Of a DNA stretch of 64,000 bases, positions 17,760 through 28,222 are shown in pieces (position 1 is the first letter of the stretch; every line of letters begins with the position of its first letter). The stretch comes from Neobacillus mesonae (GTDB taxonomy: Bacteria; Bacillota; Bacilli; Bacillales; Cytobacillaceae): positions 3,466,973 through 3,530,972 of the forward strand of contig NZ_KV440949.1 of assembly GCF_001636315.1 (NCBI RefSeq). Reading direction: 5' to 3'. The notes under the pieces are model-generated. The model made no database searches and was not told the origin of the DNA. It saw only the letters and a program-made list of their open reading frames with translations. The position numbers were made by a program, and so were the translations under genes.

Positions 17760-19001
17760 ATGGGAAAAAGAGTTGTGATTACAGGGATTGGGGCAGTTAC
17801 GCCCTTGGGAAATGATGCTCATTCAACATGGGAGAACATCAAAAGCGGTGTATCAGGCATAGGCCCTGGTACCATTTATAATACAGACATGGTGGATATC
17901 AAAATTGCCGCGGAAGTAAAAGGGTTTGCGCCTGAAGAGTTCATGGATCGAAAAGAAGCCAGAAGAATGGGACGGTACAGCCAATTTGCGATTGCGGCTA
18001 GTAAAATGGCTGTTAAAGATTCCAGAGTTGAAATTGGTAAGGATGTTCTGCCTGAACGGGTCGGAGTGTGGATTGGCTCGGGAATTGGCGGATTGGCTGA
18101 ATTCGAGGAGCAGCATAAGAAGTTTATAGAAAAAGGGCAAAGAAGGGTGAATCCATTTACGATACCGATGCTTATTCCGGATATGGCGGCAGGTCAGGTT
18201 TCGATTGAGCTTGGGGCGAAGGGAATCAATAATTGTTCAGTAACCGCTTGTGCCTCCGGCGCCAATTCCATTGGCGATGCTTTTAGGGTCATCCAAAAAG
18301 GGGATGCCGATATGATGATTGCGGGTGGAACGGAAGCCACAATCACGGAGATGACGATCGCCGGATTTTCGAATATGACGGCTCTTTCAAAAAATCCCGA
18401 CGCGAATACTGCGAGCCGGCCGTTTGATAAGAATCGTGATGGCTTTGTAATTGGAGAAGGTGCTGGAATTGTGGTATTGGAAGAGCTTGAGCACGCTTTA
18501 GCGAGGGGAGCTCATATCTATGGTGAACTGATTGGTTACGGGGCCACTGGTGATGCCCATCATATTACCACTCCAGCGCCTGAAGGAGAAGGGGCCCAGC
18601 GTGCGATGAAGCAGGCAATTAGGGATGCCGGCATTACACCGGAGCAGGTAGATTATATTAATGCACATGGCACCTCTACTTATTACAATGATTTGTATGA
18701 AACCATGGCGATTAAAGAGGTGTTTGGAGAGCATGCCTATAAGCTTTGCGTCAGCTCAACGAAATCGATGACAGGGCACTTATTGGGGGCAACCGGGGCA
18801 ATCGAGGCGATCTTTTCTGTCATGGCAATCAAAGAAGGCACCATCCCGCCGACCATTAACTACGAAACACCGGATGAAGAGCTGGACTTAGATTACGTCC
18901 CGAATGTCGCCAAGAGGAAGGACGTTCAGGTGGTCCTATCCAACTCCCTAGGATTTGGCGGCCATAATGTATCGTTAGTATTTCAAAAGTTTACGCAATA
19001 A
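17760..19001 (+). CDS. fabF: Beta-ketoacyl-ACP synthase II
   Basis: A 413-residue condensing enzyme of fatty acid elongation. Catalytic Cys in TACASGANS near residue 164, His in [11 protein letters not shown] near 304 and GHLLGATGA near 340 give the Cys-His-His triad. TAGGAGAG before ATG. It stands alone rather than in a fabHAF or fap-linked operon, so it may be a second FabF copy. Confidence 0.93.
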   Translation: MGKRVVITGIGAVTPLGNDAHSTWENIKSGVSGIGPGTIYNTDMVDIKIAAEVKGFAPEEFMDRKEARRMGRYSQFAIAASKMAVKDSRVEIGKDVLPERVGVWIGSGIGGLAEFEEQHKKFIEKGQRRVNPFTIPMLIPDMAAGQVSIELGAKGINNCSVTACASGANSIGDAFRVIQKGDADMMIAGGTEATITEMTIAGFSNMTALSKNPDANTASRPFDKNRDGFVIGEGAGIVVLEELEHALARGAHIYGELIGYGATGDAHHITTPAPEGEGAQRAMKQAIRDAGITPEQVDYINAHGTSTYYNDLYETMAIKEVFGEHAYKLCVSSTKSMTGHLLGATGAIEAIFSVMAIKEGTIPPTINYETPDEELDLDYVPNVAKRKDVQVVLSNSLGFGGHNVSLVFQKFTQ

Positions 19002-19041
19002 AAATGGTGCCTGACACCTTTGTTGGTGTCAGGCACCATTT
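19002..19041. terminator. Bidirectional terminator, GTGCCTGACAC element
   Basis: Perfect 17-bp stem AAATGGTGCCTGACACC/GGTGTCAGGCACCATTT with a 6-nt loop, between convergent fabF and the germination operon. Confidence 0.8.
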
Positions 19042-19105
19042 CATTTATTGGTGAAGTATGCTTTAAGCCCTGGGAATAAAACAGAAGAAACGTCCCCATG
19101 CCTCA

Positions 19106-20242
19106 TCAATCGATGATACCGGAATTGGTTAGTTCGAAATGGAGGTGTGGTTTGATGGGGATGTTTTTTAGGGCGGTGTTTTTGTATTTTTGTTCCCATA
19201 ATTTGTGGTGGTGTACTTTGATTTGTTCTTCGATACCGAAGCCGTCACAGTTGGCTTCTTGCATTTTGGTAATAGTTTGTTGTGCCAGTTGTGTTAGATT
19301 TTCCTTTATTGCTTTATTCAGTTCGTCCAAGAGCATAGGTGTGGTTAGATGGTTTTTCGGATATTCGATGATTCGGTAATGAAGTTTTAGGGACAAATCC
19401 ACTGTGATGGATTTATTTTCCACATTTAGCTTTGTTTTTGGCTTTGTTCCGAGAACCTCAATGACCACGTAATTTTTTTGCATGTTTTTATAATGTTTTT
19501 TGGTTCGCACTAAAAAAGACACCTTTTGCTTTTTATATCCATCTAGCAGTGTAAACATTTTGGATTCATCAATATTGAGCTTCCCGGTCATTTTTTCATT
19601 ATTAAACATGGCCATCCCGACAGTCACTGCACGGTTTTGTGTTGGTTGAATTCGAAGCAGTGGCAGGAGCGGGTCCTTTGTATGTTTAAGTAATAAAGGG
19701 CAAACTGATTGAATATTATAATCGGTAAAAAAACCGGTGGCAACTCCACTTTTTAAAAATTCGCCATAGTATCGCCCAATTATATCCGCTTCTTCCTGTT
19801 TTAAGTTCACCGCATCAACCGTAGACCCTTCAATAATAGCAACTTTGGCGCCAAGAGCACCTTTTGGGTTTCGGTAAATATGGTCGATGACTTGATATAG
19901 TCCCACTTTGGCGATTTTTTCACCGAAAAGGATAACTTGGGCTTTAGAAATATCAATGCGTTCGGAAATCATAAGGTCCGCATGGAGAAGTGAGTCTTGA
20001 GCTGTCTTCCCATGTGTTGTCATAATCGTACTTTGTGAAGAGGGGGTAGATTGAGAACCTGTTGTTACACCACCTTTTCGGATTGGGTAGGCTGTACTTG
20101 AAATTATCTCGCCACCAGAAATCATATCGTAACCAATTAAGCTAATTAACTTTTGTTCCTTCAACAGCCGCTGGTCCCAACAGCCCGTTAAGAAAAAAAG
20201 AGTCAAGCCGCAAACCATCAACATTTTAATTGTTTTTCGCAT
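19106..20242 (-). CDS. Germinant receptor C subunit, Ger(x)C lipoprotein (operon 2)
   Basis: A 378-residue lipoprotein (lipobox LFFLTGCWDQ, Cys near residue 21) of the Ger(x)C family. The C subunit is anchored on the outer face of the spore inner membrane and is needed for assembly of the A-B-C receptor. Overlaps the B subunit gene by 17 bp, as usual for ger operons. Shorter, more divergent than its counterpart at 22952-24100. Confidence 0.92.
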   Translation of the reverse strand: MRKTIKMLMVCGLTLFFLTGCWDQRLLKEQKLISLIGYDMISGGEIISSTAYPIRKGGVTTGSQSTPSSQSTIMTTHGKTAQDSLLHADLMISERIDISKAQVILFGEKIAKVGLYQVIDHIYRNPKGALGAKVAIIEGSTVDAVNLKQEEADIIGRYYGEFLKSGVATGFFTDYNIQSVCPLLLKHTKDPLLPLLRIQPTQNRAVTVGMAMFNNEKMTGKLNIDESKMFTLLDGYKKQKVSFLVRTKKHYKNMQKNYVVIEVLGTKPKTKLNVENKSITVDLSLKLHYRIIEYPKNHLTTPMLLDELNKAIKENLTQLAQQTITKMQEANCDGFGIEEQIKVHHHKLWEQKYKNTALKNIPIKPHLHFELTNSGIID

Positions 20243-21332
20243 TCAAATCGCCCCTCTGCTGTTTTTTAAACAACAACGAAATGAGTAAGAGAAACACTGG
20301 CATAGCCATTAAGAAGATGAAACCGATATTTGTCGTAAACTTCGTTAATTTCTCAATTTCCTTTTCCCCATTGAAAAATAGGGCAAAAATAAAGCAAAAT
20401 AGCGCCGCTAAATAAACGAATGGCTGCCTCTTCCACTTTTTAATAACAAAGGTAGCTGCCAATGACGCACCGTAAAGATAGCTGACAAAGGATGTCCCCA
20501 CCAAGATGATCCACAAGGAAATGATCACGATGTCTGGCCGTTCAATGATGGTGAAAGAAAATGATTTTAATAAATACAGAACGGGCTGCGGCATTAAGCT
20601 GATTTCGTCACCGCTAAAATAGATTAAACAGACAAAGGTAAGAAATGTGTATAACAAGGTGACAAATATGTTCGCCAAAGTCACAGCTTTTAGTTTCTCT
20701 TTACTGCTTGCCGGTACAAACGGCGAGACTATTAGGAATAGCTCTAATCCTTGCCATGCCAAGGTAGCATGTGCCGATCCGTTTAAAATCTTCCACACGC
20801 CTGAATGACCAATTGGCATGATGTAATGAATGTTACCGTCCTTAATGGCCATAGGTGTGACAAATATAAAGAAAAATAACACAATCATCGCAATAAAATA
20901 AAATCTGGCAATCACCGTTAGGTTTTCAATGGCAAGATAAATGCCGATCGCACACATCAACAGAAGGATAACCCAATACGGGGTGTAGGGCAGCATCCAC
21001 TTTTTAATAATATAGACAAATAAAATGAGAATGGTGGCACCGGTTAGCAGGAAATAGGCAAAATAAAACAAGGTCAAGCATTTCCCGACAAATCTGCCTA
21101 ACAACGATTGCAGGATTTGAAATAAATCCTGCTTTGGGAACCGATTACTTAAAATAAAATAGAAAAAAACCAGCACTTGCATGACTACACCAGTGATTAA
21201 CAGTGAGATCCAGCTGTCCCCTTTGGCGAATTTGTAAGTGTCAAAGGGTAGAGACAGAAATGCTACCCCTATTTGCGTCTGAATGATAAAGGTAATTAAT
21301 TGCAGCTTTGTTATTTGATTATTATTCTTCAT
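20226..21332 (-). CDS. Germinant receptor B subunit, GerAB/Spore_permease family (operon 2)
   Basis: A 368-residue integral membrane protein with about ten helices, of the amino acid/polyamine/organocation-related Spore_permease family. GerAB-type subunits bind the germinant (for GerA, L-alanine). Overlaps the A subunit gene by 11 bp. Confidence 0.92.
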   Translation of the reverse strand: MKNNNQITKLQLITFIIQTQIGVAFLSLPFDTYKFAKGDSWISLLITGVVMQVLVFFYFILSNRFPKQDLFQILQSLLGRFVGKCLTLFYFAYFLLTGATILILFVYIIKKWMLPYTPYWVILLLMCAIGIYLAIENLTVIARFYFIAMIVLFFFIFVTPMAIKDGNIHYIMPIGHSGVWKILNGSAHATLAWQGLELFLIVSPFVPASSKEKLKAVTLANIFVTLLYTFLTFVCLIYFSGDEISLMPQPVLYLLKSFSFTIIERPDIVIISLWIILVGTSFVSYLYGASLAATFVIKKWKRQPFVYLAALFCFIFALFFNGEKEIEKLTKFTTNIGFIFLMAMPVFLLLISLLFKKQQRGDLNAKNN

Positions 21333-22812
21333 TTTCTTCCCATCTTCTTGGTCGATATAGTCGTCTTCTATTTTTTACAAGTAAATCGCGCGGCCGGAAT
21401 TTTAACAGCCAAATAGGGAAGCGCACGATGGCATCTTTCATCCCTTGTACATCGAATGGAGCAACAGGGGAGAAATAAGGTGTTCCAAGTGATTCTAGTT
21501 TACAAAGGTGGCCAATGATAAACATCAAAGAGAATATGATGCCCACAAATCCAAAGCTGGCGGCCAGAACCATGATGGGAAAGGTTAGAATCCTTACGGT
21601 GTTACTTAATTCATAGGAAGCGATTGTAAAAGATGAAATGGTTGTCATTGCAACGACAATCACCATGATGTTTGATACTAATCCCGCAGAAATAATGGCA
21701 TCCCCAATGATTAAACCGCCGACAATACCAATCGTTTGCCCAATTGGCGTAGGCAGACGAATTCCGGCCTCCCGGATTAATTCGATGGTAAACGCCATAA
21801 TCATCGCTTCGATTAAGGGCGGATAGGGAATATTATCAACCGAGTTTTTAACGACAACCAATATATCGCTAGGAATAATCTCGAAATGAAATCCGATGAT
21901 GGCAATATACAAACCAGGTAATAATAGAGCTAAGAAGAAACTTACCACCCGTAATAAACGAAAAACAGACCCGGTAATGATCCGGCTATTGTAGTCATCT
22001 GGCGATTGGAAAAATGAAAAGAATGATACAGGAAGAATAATCGCATCAGAACTTCCTTCTGTTAATAAAGCAATTCTTCCCTCCATTAAATGGGCGATGG
22101 TCCGGTCCGGCCTTTCCGTATAAAGAATATGCGGAAAGGGCGACAAGGGGGAATCTTCAATTAACTCTTCTAAATAGCCTGGGCTAAAGGCCATATCTGT
22201 TGTAATGGTTTGAAATCTATTTACCAGTTTTTCTACAAGATTTGGATTAGCAATTCTATCGATATAAACCATGGCGGTTAGAGTATTTGTGTATTTACCG
22301 TTTTGAAAATAGCGAATATGAAGATGCCTGCTTCCAATCCCTCGTCTAATATAGCCTATATTGGTTGTTAAATTTTCAACATAGCCTAAGTGCGAGCCTC
22401 TGACCGTTTTTTCGTTATCTGGTTCAATTGGACTCCGTGATAAATCTTTAGCGGTATTAAAGGAAAAAATGTCGTCCCAGCAGTCAACGATGAAAATAGA
22501 TTTCCCTTGTAACAGGGCATTTACAGCCTCCTTAAGGGTCACTCTGCTATTGTTTTCGGCTGTAAAAGGAATGTCATTAAGGTCGAAATCCTGATATTTA
22601 ATTAAAGGGAATAAAATCCCCTCTTGAATTTTTTCCGAATCTGCTATCGTGGATAAATAAAAGATTGTACCTTTTCTATCTCTATATGAAATAGGCAGCA
22701 TAAACAAGTCTTCGGTATTACCCATTGAATCCTTTATGAAGTCCATACGGGATTCAAGCGAAGACTCATCGATTTCAAAGGATTGTTCATTTTTAAACAA
22801 ATGTTTTTTCAT
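21322..22812 (-). CDS. Germinant receptor A subunit, GerA family (operon 2)
   Basis: A 496-residue GerA-family protein: soluble N-terminal domain (about 1-290) and a hydrophobic C-terminal part with about five helices carrying the family motifs PFPPLIEA-like (here PYPPLIEA) and REAGIRLPTPIGQTIGIVGGLIIG near 360. GerA proteins form the ion channel core of the receptor. First gene of the second operon; CTGAGGAG SD before ATG; 139 bp separate it from the preceding operon. Confidence 0.93.
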   Translation of the reverse strand: MKKHLFKNEQSFEIDESSLESRMDFIKDSMGNTEDLFMLPISYRDRKGTIFYLSTIADSEKIQEGILFPLIKYQDFDLNDIPFTAENNSRVTLKEAVNALLQGKSIFIVDCWDDIFSFNTAKDLSRSPIEPDNEKTVRGSHLGYVENLTTNIGYIRRGIGSRHLHIRYFQNGKYTNTLTAMVYIDRIANPNLVEKLVNRFQTITTDMAFSPGYLEELIEDSPLSPFPHILYTERPDRTIAHLMEGRIALLTEGSSDAIILPVSFFSFFQSPDDYNSRIITGSVFRLLRVVSFFLALLLPGLYIAIIGFHFEIIPSDILVVVKNSVDNIPYPPLIEAMIMAFTIELIREAGIRLPTPIGQTIGIVGGLIIGDAIISAGLVSNIMVIVVAMTTISSFTIASYELSNTVRILTFPIMVLAASFGFVGIIFSLMFIIGHLCKLESLGTPYFSPVAPFDVQGMKDAIVRFPIWLLKFRPRDLLVKNRRRLYRPRRWEENEE

Positions 22813-22951
22813 AAAACGAACTCCTCAGGGATGATAGGTATAATTTATATTTTACCGGAAGTTCTTATATTATTCTTTGGCAGGCTGGATATTCTCGTAT
22901 ACTCCAAATCATGGAAGAGACTCGATTATCATCCGCCCTTTTTTGGCGCTA

Positions 22952-24100
22952 TCATTCCACCAACCCAGTTTTAACAAGCGTAAAATCTACCTTAACATTA
23001 ACTTTTGCATCGGGAAACATTTTATGCCATTTTTCCCTCGTAAGCTTTGAATGTCGTACAGAGCTTCTGTATTCTTCGCCTAAACCAATTGGGTCTGAAT
23101 CTACCGACTGGCAATAGGCAATTAGCTGTTCAATGTCCTTTTTCATTTGATTAGCAATTTCTTTTTCAAGTAATTGCACAGTCTTGGGTTTTCTTAAATT
23201 GACATCCGTATTTATTTCTTGCATCCGAGCATTTATCTTTAGCTTTAGATCGAATTCGAGTTTTTTCTGGTTAATTAGTTTAATTTTCGCTTTGCTGAAC
23301 ACCGTATCCAAAGTAACTGCTAGCTGCTTATGGGCCAGGTGATTGTTGTCTAAACTTAGTGAATGACCTGAAATCGGAATTTCGAATTCACCTGATTTAA
23401 TGGGCGACCTAATCGTTTTTAGATAATAACTCTTAGTTTCTGAAACTTTACCGACCATTTTATTATCTTTTAATAAAGCGAGACCGGAAACCTTTACTTC
23501 GTTGTCTGATTTCTTGAGAATAGGCAAAACGGGGTCAATACCGACAGAATAATTTCCGTGCAATGTTTCATGCAGAGTTGATGAAGGGACAATAGACCAT
23601 TTGACATTATGGTCAATTAATTTAAAAATATGCTGTCCGACATCAGGAATTTGTTTATTATTAATCCTTAACATTTCCTCTGTTTCCCCTTCAACAATGG
23701 CCAAGTAAGTCAGGTCACTTATGGATGGATCTCTAACAAGGGTATCGGTAAAAGGTTTAATTCCATGCCTTCCCAAGGCTTCGCTAAATAATACGACCCG
23801 TAGCTGGCCGGATAACAATTTTTTAGAGGAAAAAAGGTCTCCTTTAATACGAATCCCCCTAGCTGTTAAAGCTTTTGCTGTCATTACGCCTGTTTTTTGC
23901 TGAGCGGAGGGATCGATCATTAGGACAACCATGGTACCTTTAATAATGCCATCATTCCCAATATCATAACCCTTGGTAGTAACCATGCCAATTTGTTCAA
24001 GTGTTTTTGGTTTTGCACAGCCGGATAACAAGAGAAGAATGAATAACCAAAGCCATAATTTATTTTTCCTCATGGTTTTTTCTCCTTCATTGTCTTCCAT
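22952..24100 (-). CDS. Germinant receptor C subunit, Ger(x)C lipoprotein (operon 1)
   Basis: A 382-residue Ger(x)C lipoprotein. The lipobox is LLLLSGCAKPK; start likely at MRKNKLWL (24073) because the first nine residues lack signal character, with ATG 24100 as the longer alternative. Last gene of the upstream receptor operon; overlaps the B subunit gene by up to 31 bp. Confidence 0.88.
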   Translation of the reverse strand: MEDNEGEKTMRKNKLWLWLFILLLLSGCAKPKTLEQIGMVTTKGYDIGNDGIIKGTMVVLMIDPSAQQKTGVMTAKALTARGIRIKGDLFSSKKLLSGQLRVVLFSEALGRHGIKPFTDTLVRDPSISDLTYLAIVEGETEEMLRINNKQIPDVGQHIFKLIDHNVKWSIVPSSTLHETLHGNYSVGIDPVLPILKKSDNEVKVSGLALLKDNKMVGKVSETKSYYLKTIRSPIKSGEFEIPISGHSLSLDNNHLAHKQLAVTLDTVFSKAKIKLINQKKLEFDLKLKINARMQEINTDVNLRKPKTVQLLEKEIANQMKKDIEQLIAYCQSVDSDPIGLGEEYRSSVRHSKLTREKWHKMFPDAKVNVKVDFTLVKTGLVE

Positions 24101-25197
24101 TTATTTTTGATAAGTGCTAAAAAGTAAAGAAAAATGGGATAGCAAAAAGCAATATAAAACGAACTAGTAACAAATTGGGCATTTAATTCGCTTATTCCAA
24201 GACGTGTTTTTAAAAAAAAGCTCATTGTAAACAAAAGGATAGAAAAAGTCCATAAACTTTTCTTCTCACCGATCTTAAACCCTCTTTCCATCCCCCTAAT
24301 AGCGGCCCACATATTAAACATAAGATTTGGGAGTATAATAATCATCCAGTATGCAACTGTTACATACTCAAATCTTTCAATAAATGGAATCTTTACGATT
24401 TTAAATAAGGTTAGTGTTGCCCAGATGTCTTCTTTTAATTGTCCAGGACTAAAGTAAACAATAGAGATCACCATGAGAGCCAGATAAGTGAGTGTTGATA
24501 TTAGAGCACCAATTTGTGCGTATTTTTGAACCTTGCTTTTTTCTTTGAAATGAGGGTAAAGGATGTAGAACATCTCAAAACCAAGGAAGGTTAAGGTCAT
24601 ATGATATGCACCCTTAAGGATTCCTGTTGAACTCGTTTCAAATAACGGAAACAATTGCGAGAAATCAGCATATTTCAGTGGGAATATATGTAAAAGGACA
24701 ATCCACAAGGTAATGATTACGTTAAAAAAACAGATTCCCACAATCACCCGAATTCCCCCGGTAACTCCATAAATGACTAACAAAAGTAAGGAAAGGGATA
24801 GAAACCATGAAGGCATCTCCGGGAACATCCAGGCTTGTACAACCTCAATATAGTTTTCGAGAACAACAAATGAGCCAGTTAAAAAATAAAAAATAAAGAT
24901 GGCATTGAAAACCTTTCCGATGATACTTCCATAAACATCATGATGAATGCCAAAGATATCAGCTGACCCGTATAATTGTAATGTTTTAAAGATAAAAAAC
25001 ACTACAACATGTACCACGATCCCCCCAATTAGCACTGAGACCCAGGCATCGTGTTTCGCCGGTATATAAATAAATCTTTGGAACCCATGGATACCTGTTC
25101 CAATCTGGAGATCATGCATAATAAAGAGGGCGAGAAATGCATTTAACAATAATTGCGGTTTTGGTCGATACTGTACATTAATGTGAATCACCGCCAT
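24070..25197 (-). CDS. Germinant receptor B subunit, GerAB/Spore_permease family (operon 1)
   Basis: A 375-residue membrane protein with about ten helices, paralogous to the protein at 20226-21332 but clearly diverged, so the two receptors probably answer to different germinants. Follows its A subunit after 6 bp. Confidence 0.92.
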   Translation of the reverse strand: MAVIHINVQYRPKPQLLLNAFLALFIMHDLQIGTGIHGFQRFIYIPAKHDAWVSVLIGGIVVHVVVFFIFKTLQLYGSADIFGIHHDVYGSIIGKVFNAIFIFYFLTGSFVVLENYIEVVQAWMFPEMPSWFLSLSLLLLVIYGVTGGIRVIVGICFFNVIITLWIVLLHIFPLKYADFSQLFPLFETSSTGILKGAYHMTLTFLGFEMFYILYPHFKEKSKVQKYAQIGALISTLTYLALMVISIVYFSPGQLKEDIWATLTLFKIVKIPFIERFEYVTVAYWMIIILPNLMFNMWAAIRGMERGFKIGEKKSLWTFSILLFTMSFFLKTRLGISELNAQFVTSSFYIAFCYPIFLYFLALIKNKWKTMKEKKP

Positions 25198-25203
25198 TTG
25201 AAA

Positions 25204-26673
25204 TTAATTTCGCTCTTTCGCTTTGTCTGGATTGTACCTATTTTCATTTTTCGGTCGATTTTGAACAGGTCTTTTAAAGGTATAAGCTAATGGGAGCCGA
25301 ATAATATTATCCTTCCAGTCGGCAAAACGCGGCGGATAAAGCGGTGCCAGAAAGGGAGCGCCAAGTGTCGTTTGCCGCAATAGGTGTAATAGCAGGAAGC
25401 AGAAGCCGAGCATAATCCCGTAAAAACCCCAGCCTCCAGCGAGTAAGATTAAAGGGAATCTGAGAATCCTAATCACATTGCCCATCGTGTAACTAGGTGT
25501 GATAAACGAGCCAAGTGCACTTAAGGCTACAATGATGATGAGGATATTGCTGGTAAAGCCCGCGTCGACCGCCGCTGTTCCAATGACAATACCTCCTACG
25601 ATACCAATTGTTTGTCCTACTTTTGCTGGTAATCTTAAACCCGCTTCTCTTAATAGCTCAATAATAAATTCCAAGATGAGTGCTTCAATGATCGGCGGAA
25701 AAGGAACCCTTGCTCTTGATTCGCTTAGTGGAATTAATAGGGCCTGTGGAATAATTTCATAATGATAAGTTAACGCTGCAACATAGATTGGTGTGAAAAA
25801 AATAGATAGAAATACTCCTGTTATTCTTAATAATCTTAGGAAGGTAGCGATATGCCACTTTACATTCTGATCTTCCATGGTATGAAAAAACTCAATAAAT
25901 GATTGGGGACAGCTGATAGCCATTGTACTGCCATCAACCATAATGGCTATCTTTCCGTTAAGCAGCCAATGACTGAGAAAATCCGGTCTTTCTGTAATAG
26001 CCATCTGAGGAAATATCGAAAACGAGTTGTCCTCTATTAATTGTGCCAAAATGGTACTGTCGATAATTCCATCAATTTTGATATTCGTAATTCGGTCCCG
26101 AAGATTCTTAACGTAATCATCCGAAGCGAGATCTTTAATGTATAATATGGATACTGCTGTGTGGGTTCTAGTTCCTATATGGAACATTTCTTGACAGAGA
26201 TTAGGATCAGGTAAGTACCTTCTTATCAATTGTATATTTGTCGCTAGGCTTTCATTAAAAGCAATTTGTGATCCAATTACTTGGGATTCATTTTCAGATT
26301 TAGATAAGGCGCGTTTTTCACTGGAAGGAATTTTGACTAAAAGGATGGATGTACTTCCCTCCAAATGAACGATTACACTGCCAGCGAGGGCCGAAATGAA
26401 GGCTTCATCCAAATTATTGGATTTTTGTATATCACCCACGGTAATCTGCTCCATTACAGCATCAAGTGTCTGAAAAGTCTCGGATTTAATTTGACTAATA
26501 ATATTTTGTTGAAGCATTGTTTGTTCTATAAGCGTATCGATATAAAGTAAAGTAAGACCGGAACCTTCAGATTTCACCATCAAATCAGAACTCTGCTGTA
26601 ATCCTTCTTTGAATGCGCGAGTCATCTCTTCTTTTGTAGAAGGAATGGATTTTATTATTCTTTCCAATTGCAT
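25204..26673 (-). CDS. Germinant receptor A subunit, GerA family (operon 1)
   Basis: A 489-residue GerA-family protein with soluble N-terminal domain, then membrane part bearing PFPPIIEALILEF and LREAGLRLPAKVGQTIGIVGG near residues 325-365. First gene of a three-gene receptor operon. A forespore-type promoter candidate lies at 26732-26760. Confidence 0.93.
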   Translation of the reverse strand: MQLERIIKSIPSTKEEMTRAFKEGLQQSSDLMVKSEGSGLTLLYIDTLIEQTMLQQNIISQIKSETFQTLDAVMEQITVGDIQKSNNLDEAFISALAGSVIVHLEGSTSILLVKIPSSEKRALSKSENESQVIGSQIAFNESLATNIQLIRRYLPDPNLCQEMFHIGTRTHTAVSILYIKDLASDDYVKNLRDRITNIKIDGIIDSTILAQLIEDNSFSIFPQMAITERPDFLSHWLLNGKIAIMVDGSTMAISCPQSFIEFFHTMEDQNVKWHIATFLRLLRITGVFLSIFFTPIYVAALTYHYEIIPQALLIPLSESRARVPFPPIIEALILEFIIELLREAGLRLPAKVGQTIGIVGGIVIGTAAVDAGFTSNILIIIVALSALGSFITPSYTMGNVIRILRFPLILLAGGWGFYGIMLGFCFLLLHLLRQTTLGAPFLAPLYPPRFADWKDNIIRLPLAYTFKRPVQNRPKNENRYNPDKAKERN

Positions 26674-26731
26674 CTCTTCCTTAGGATGTTATGAATTTTT
26701 ACTTGTCTTTCGCCTCGTTTTACCTGTTGTG

Positions 26732-26760
26732 TAGTATTCCTAAAACATGGATAGTTATTC
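26732..26760 (-). promoter_or_regulatory. Candidate sigma-G (forespore) promoter of ger operon 1
   Basis: Minus-strand GAATA (26760-26756), 17-bp spacer, AATACTA (26738-26732), close to the sigma-G consensus GHATR-N17/18-CATWMTA (one mismatch). Position about 60 bp before the gerA start fits a forespore-expressed ger operon. Confidence 0.5.
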
Positions 26761-26800
26761 CACTTTTTGGTATCCTATTGAAGTTATGGTTTTTGGAATA

Positions 26801-26852
26801 AAAAAGGGGCTATCCAATAGGCATGATAACTGACCTTTTGGAGCCCCTTTTT
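26801..26852. terminator. Bidirectional terminator downstream of ilvE
   Basis: Stem AAAAAGGGGCT/AGCCCCTTTTT with long loop, 53 bp past the ilvE stop on the minus strand; T runs on both sides. Confidence 0.8.
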
Positions 26853-26904
26853 AATTATGGCTTAACTAGTTCAAGCTTTTTGAGATGCTTGGTTGTTTCC
26901 TTAT

Positions 26905-27987
26905 TTATGCTTTAACCGTATCGACCTCTAATGTCCATCCAAATGGATCCTCCAAGCTTCCAAGCTGGATGCCTGTGATGGCGTCATATAGGCGCTGGGA
27001 TACTTCTCCGATTTGTTTGTCATTAATGACAATGGAATGGCCATTCCAAGTTAATTCACCAACTGGTGAGATGACGGCAGCAGTTCCGGCACCGAACACT
27101 TCCTCCAGCTCGCCGCGTTCATGTGCAGCAAATATCTCCTCAATCGAAACTCTTGTTTCACGGACCGGTACATTCCAATATTGTAATAATTGAATCACCG
27201 AGTCGCGGGTAACACCGGGCAGGATGCTGCCGTTTAATTGAGGTGTGACCAATTCACCATTAATTTTAAAGAAAATATTCATGCTGCCGACTTCTTCAAC
27301 ATATTTATTTTCCTTCGCATCAAGCCAAAGAATTTGTGCATATCCGTTTTCCTCTGCAATTTCCTGAGCCTTCATGCTTGCGGCATAATTTCCGGCGGTT
27401 TTGACATGACCGACACCGCCTAGAACGGCTCTGACATACTGCTCTTCAACATAGATTTTCACCGGACTTAATTGGTCACCGTAATAGGCGCCTGACGGAG
27501 ACAGGATGACGAGTAATTTATATTGGTGGGAAGGCCGCACTCCAAGATAGGGCTCGGTTGAAAAAATAAACGGGCGAATATAGAGTGATGTGCCTTCACC
27601 TTGAGGAATCCAATCTTTCTCAACGATAATTAATTGCTTAATCGCTTCTAATAAGAATCCCTCATCAATTTGTGGAATACAAAGCCGGTCACAGGAATCG
27701 TTTAACCGTTTCATGTTTTTCTCAGGGCGGAACAATTGAATCGTTCCATCACCTGTCTTATAAGCCTTTAATCCTTCAAAAACCGCTTGTCCGTAATGAA
27801 AAACCATGGCGGCTGGTTCCATCATAAATGGCTCATAGGGAACAATTTTCGGATCATGCCAGCCGTTTTCAACATTGTAATCCATCGAGAACATATAGTC
27901 GCTGTAATACCTTCCGAAACCTAACGAATTAGGGTCAGGCTTGGTCTTTAGCTCGTCTCTGCGAACAAATTGAATATCTTGTTTCAT
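26905..27987 (-). CDS. ilvE: Branched-chain amino acid aminotransferase
   Basis: A 360-residue class IV PLP aminotransferase. PLP lysine in [19 protein letters not shown] near residue 196, with motifs YIRPFIF near 142 and [15 protein letters not shown] near 317. It interconverts Val, Leu, Ile and their keto acids. Monocistronic, bounded by a terminator; divergent from the formamidase gene. Confidence 0.93.
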   Translation of the reverse strand: MKQDIQFVRRDELKTKPDPNSLGFGRYYSDYMFSMDYNVENGWHDPKIVPYEPFMMEPAAMVFHYGQAVFEGLKAYKTGDGTIQLFRPEKNMKRLNDSCDRLCIPQIDEGFLLEAIKQLIIVEKDWIPQGEGTSLYIRPFIFSTEPYLGVRPSHQYKLLVILSPSGAYYGDQLSPVKIYVEEQYVRAVLGGVGHVKTAGNYAASMKAQEIAEENGYAQILWLDAKENKYVEEVGSMNIFFKINGELVTPQLNGSILPGVTRDSVIQLLQYWNVPVRETRVSIEEIFAAHERGELEEVFGAGTAAVISPVGELTWNGHSIVINDKQIGEVSQRLYDAITGIQLGSLEDPFGWTLEVDTVKA

Positions 27988-28222
27988 TGCTGCACCTCAT
28001 TCTTATATATATATAGAAGAGACTACGCTTTTTATGGAAAAAATACAATAGCTTCCAGTGAAAGAAGTCTATTACTTTTCTAAATAGGATAAATATTTGC
28101 TATTATGTACAATATTTTGTCTATAATTTATAAATTTACTAATATTTTCAAATTTAAATAATATAATGGAAACGCATACATATTTTACTCCACGAATTTT
28201 TAAAAAATAGGGGGAAATGCAA

